DNA of 6,378 bases, from positions 1-6,378 of the forward strand of contig DAIEPS010000110.1 in the NCBI GenBank assembly GCA_027348305.1, given 5' to 3'. This DNA is from Anaerolineaceae bacterium (GTDB taxonomy: Bacteria > Chloroflexota > Anaerolineae > Anaerolineales > Anaerolineaceae). The number at the start of each line of letters is the position of its first letter. The first letter of the stretch is position 1. Under the pieces are notes generated by a model. The model saw only the letters and a program-made list of their open reading frames with translations, was not told the DNA's origin and searched no databases. The translations under genes were made by a program, and so were the position numbers. Positions 5,258 to 6,378 of the stretch are shown here, in pieces.

Positions 5258-5908
5258 ATGGCTAAACGCGCAGTGCTTTTTGCCAACGGGGAGATGCCCC
5301 AGGCGGCGCTGATCCTTCCCTATCTCAGACCTGATGATTTTTACATCGCCGTGGACGGCGGGCTGCGTTACCTGCGCAACCTTTACAAGACGCCGGGACT
5401 GCTGATCGGCGACCTGGATTCCATATTCGCGGCGGATGTGGAGGGGGCTCTAGCGCAGGGGGTCGAGGTGAAGCGCTTCCCTGTGGATAAGGATGAGACC
5501 GACCTGGAATTGGCTCTATTGTCAGCGGTTGAAAAAGGTTTTGAAGAGATGCTGATCATCGCGGCGTTGGGCGGCAGGTTGGATCAAACCCTTGGCAATC
5601 TTGCGCTACTCACGCTGCCATTTTTGGCAGGTGCGAAGGTGACCATTGAAGATGGAACGGAAGAAATCTTTTTGATCCGCGACCGGACGGAGATCAACGG
5701 CAACCCCGGCGATATCGTGTCATTGATCCCGCTTCAAGGCGAAGTGAAGGGGGTAGAGACCCGCGATCTCAAATACCCGCTCAACCGTGAGACTTTATAC
5801 GCTGAAAAGAGCCGGGGCATCAGCAACGTCATGCTGACAGACCAGGCAGGGGTATCCATCGAATCGGGGCTGCTGCTTTGCATCCACACCCGGGTGTCAA
5901 AGTTATGA
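5258..5908 (+). CDS. thiN: Thiamine pyrophosphokinase
   Basis: The enzyme transfers pyrophosphate from ATP to thiamine, making the cofactor TPP in one step (EC 2.7.6.2). The 216-residue protein has the normal family length. Its catalytic domain shows VDGG (32-35), LIGDLDS (49-55) and KDETDLELAL (78-87), which supply the acidic magnesium/ATP-binding residues, then GGRLDQTLGN (105-114). The C-terminal beta domain carries the thiamine-binding pattern SLIPL...GV.T.DLKYPL...SRGISN. The ATG at 5258 is chosen because GGAGGG lies eight bases upstream; an in-frame ATG at 5198 would sit inside the riboswitch. Expression should rise when TPP is scarce. With no biosynthetic thi genes beside it and a thiamine-binding lipoprotein gene next, the locus points to salvage of external thiamine. 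Confidence 0.95.
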   Translation: MAKRAVLFANGEMPQAALILPYLRPDDFYIAVDGGLRYLRNLYKTPGLLIGDLDSIFAADVEGALAQGVEVKRFPVDKDETDLELALLSAVEKGFEEMLIIAALGGRLDQTLGNLALLTLPFLAGAKVTIEDGTEEIFLIRDRTEINGNPGDIVSLIPLQGEVKGVETRDLKYPLNRETLYAEKSRGISNVMLTDQAGVSIESGLLLCIHTRVSKL

Positions 5909-5929
5909 TGTCCTAATATAAGGTGAAGG

Positions 5930-6060
5930 TGAGTTTGATAGTTAATAAATGGAATTTTAATTTTGCCTAACCCCCAACCCCCTCTCCATCCATGGGATGG
6001 AGAGGAGAAGCCCCCACACGCGAAGCGTCGGGGGCAGAGGAGAGACCTGAGTTTGATAGT
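5930..6060. repeat. Double-hairpin element between 13-bp direct repeats
   Basis: TGAGTTTGATAGT occurs identically at 5930-5942 and 6048-6060. Between the copies are two strong hairpins. In the first, 5981-5991 pairs with 5995-6005 over eleven bases around loop ATG. In the second, GCCCCC/GGGGGC (6010-6015/6030-6035) surrounds ACGC/GCGT with loop GAA. No T tract follows, so these are not standard terminators. The pattern suggests a small inserted element with a target duplication, in the gap between thiN and the thiamine-binding lipoprotein gene. Confidence 0.65.
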
Positions 6061-6144
6061 GGATTCTTAACTCCAAATTGGAAAAATATCTTGTAATTTG
6101 CTACGACCAGGAATCATTAACCGCGAAGGCGGAATGGAGAAAAA

Positions 6145-6378
6145 ATGAAAAAGATAATTTTCATACTTTTGATTGCTGCATTGTTAACTGGTTGCGCCGC
6201 GAAACCGGCCGGGCCGCAGACCCTGACTGTGATGACCCACGATTCGTTTGCCGTCTCAGAGGGACTCGTTACCCAATTCGAAACTGAGAACAATGTCAAA
6301 CTCGTCTTCCTCAAAAGCGGGGATGCCGGTTCGGCACTGAACCGCGCCATCCTGACCAAGGGCTCGCCTGAAGCGGAC
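6145..6378 (+). CDS. thiB: Thiamine ABC transporter substrate-binding lipoprotein, 3'-truncated by the window edge
   Basis: Only the first 78 codons are present. The ATG at 6145 has GGAG (6136-6139) five bases upstream. Residues 1-17 are a lipoprotein signal peptide with lipobox LTGC (14-17), so Cys17 should be lipidated and the protein anchored on the outer face of the membrane. The mature start LTVMTHDSFAVSEGLVTQFETENNVKLVFLKSGDAGSALNRAILTKGSPEAD matches the N-terminal lobe of ThiB/TbpA, including the T-x-D-S-F strand and the G-x-A-L-N-R-x-x-x-x-x-x-x-P-x-A-D segment. It would bind thiamine or its phosphates for import; permease (thiP) and ATPase (thiQ) genes are expected beyond the window. 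I find no convincing separate promoter in the 236-base gap after thiN, so read-through from the riboswitch promoter is likely. Other family-1 binding proteins (iron, sulfate) are the alternative, but the thiN context favours thiamine. Confidence 0.85.
   Translation, partial: MKKIIFILLIAALLTGCAAKPAGPQTLTVMTHDSFAVSEGLVTQFETENNVKLVFLKSGDAGSALNRAILTKGSPEAD

Noticed and set aside
6078..6287. 69-codon open frame overlapping the start of the thiamine-binding protein gene
   Set aside because: It is out of frame with the lipoprotein, which has a lipobox and clear ThiB similarity, and its own start lacks a ribosome binding site.

Overview
This window reads as bacterial chromosome of moderate GC content. 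I tentatively assign it to the Chloroflexota, probably an Anaerolineae-type genome. The grounds are a LysW-dependent lysine/ornithine hydrolase (LysK), a thiamine-binding protein made as a lipoprotein (as expected of monoderm-like bacteria), a secreted M35 metalloendopeptidase, and intergenic spaces rich in short palindromic repeats. No marker gene settles the assignment.

Layout. Bases 3-845 hold the 3' part of lysK, cut by the window edge; its first ~60 bases look abnormal. A tRNA-Gly(UCC) with its own promoter (854-882) and a TTCG-loop terminator lies at 895-966. Bases 967-1483 are non-coding and packed with repeats: a long imperfect hairpin ending in a copy of the tRNA 3' end, a 14-bp tandem repeat, and two palindromes built on the core CCTTGACAAG. 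Bases 1484-2548 encode a secreted M35 (aspzincin) peptidase, closed by a terminator that overlaps a good promoter for the next gene, an FMN nitroreductase (2687-3262). Another CCTTGACAAG palindrome (3311-3353) separates the nitroreductase from a convergent membrane glycosyltransferase of GT-C type (3379-5031, minus strand).

The right third is a thiamine salvage locus. A sigma70-type promoter (5077-5105) drives a TPP riboswitch (about 5127-5216). A terminator hairpin (5232-5257) follows, and its 3' arm is also the Shine-Dalgarno sequence of thiN (thiamine pyrophosphokinase, 5258-5908). After a 236-base gap holding two hairpins between 13-bp direct repeats comes the start of a thiamine-binding lipoprotein gene (6145 to the edge). 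The inferred logic is that thiamine is captured by the lipoprotein, imported by an ABC transporter whose other genes should lie beyond the window, and pyrophosphorylated by ThiN to TPP, which switches the locus off.

I see no clearly new multi-gene system. The most noteworthy items are the riboswitch expression platform with its duplicated GGCGGAGGG strand, the direct-repeat-bounded double hairpin inside the thiamine locus, the CCTTGACAAG palindrome family, and the hairpin/tRNA-end duplication beside tRNA-Gly.
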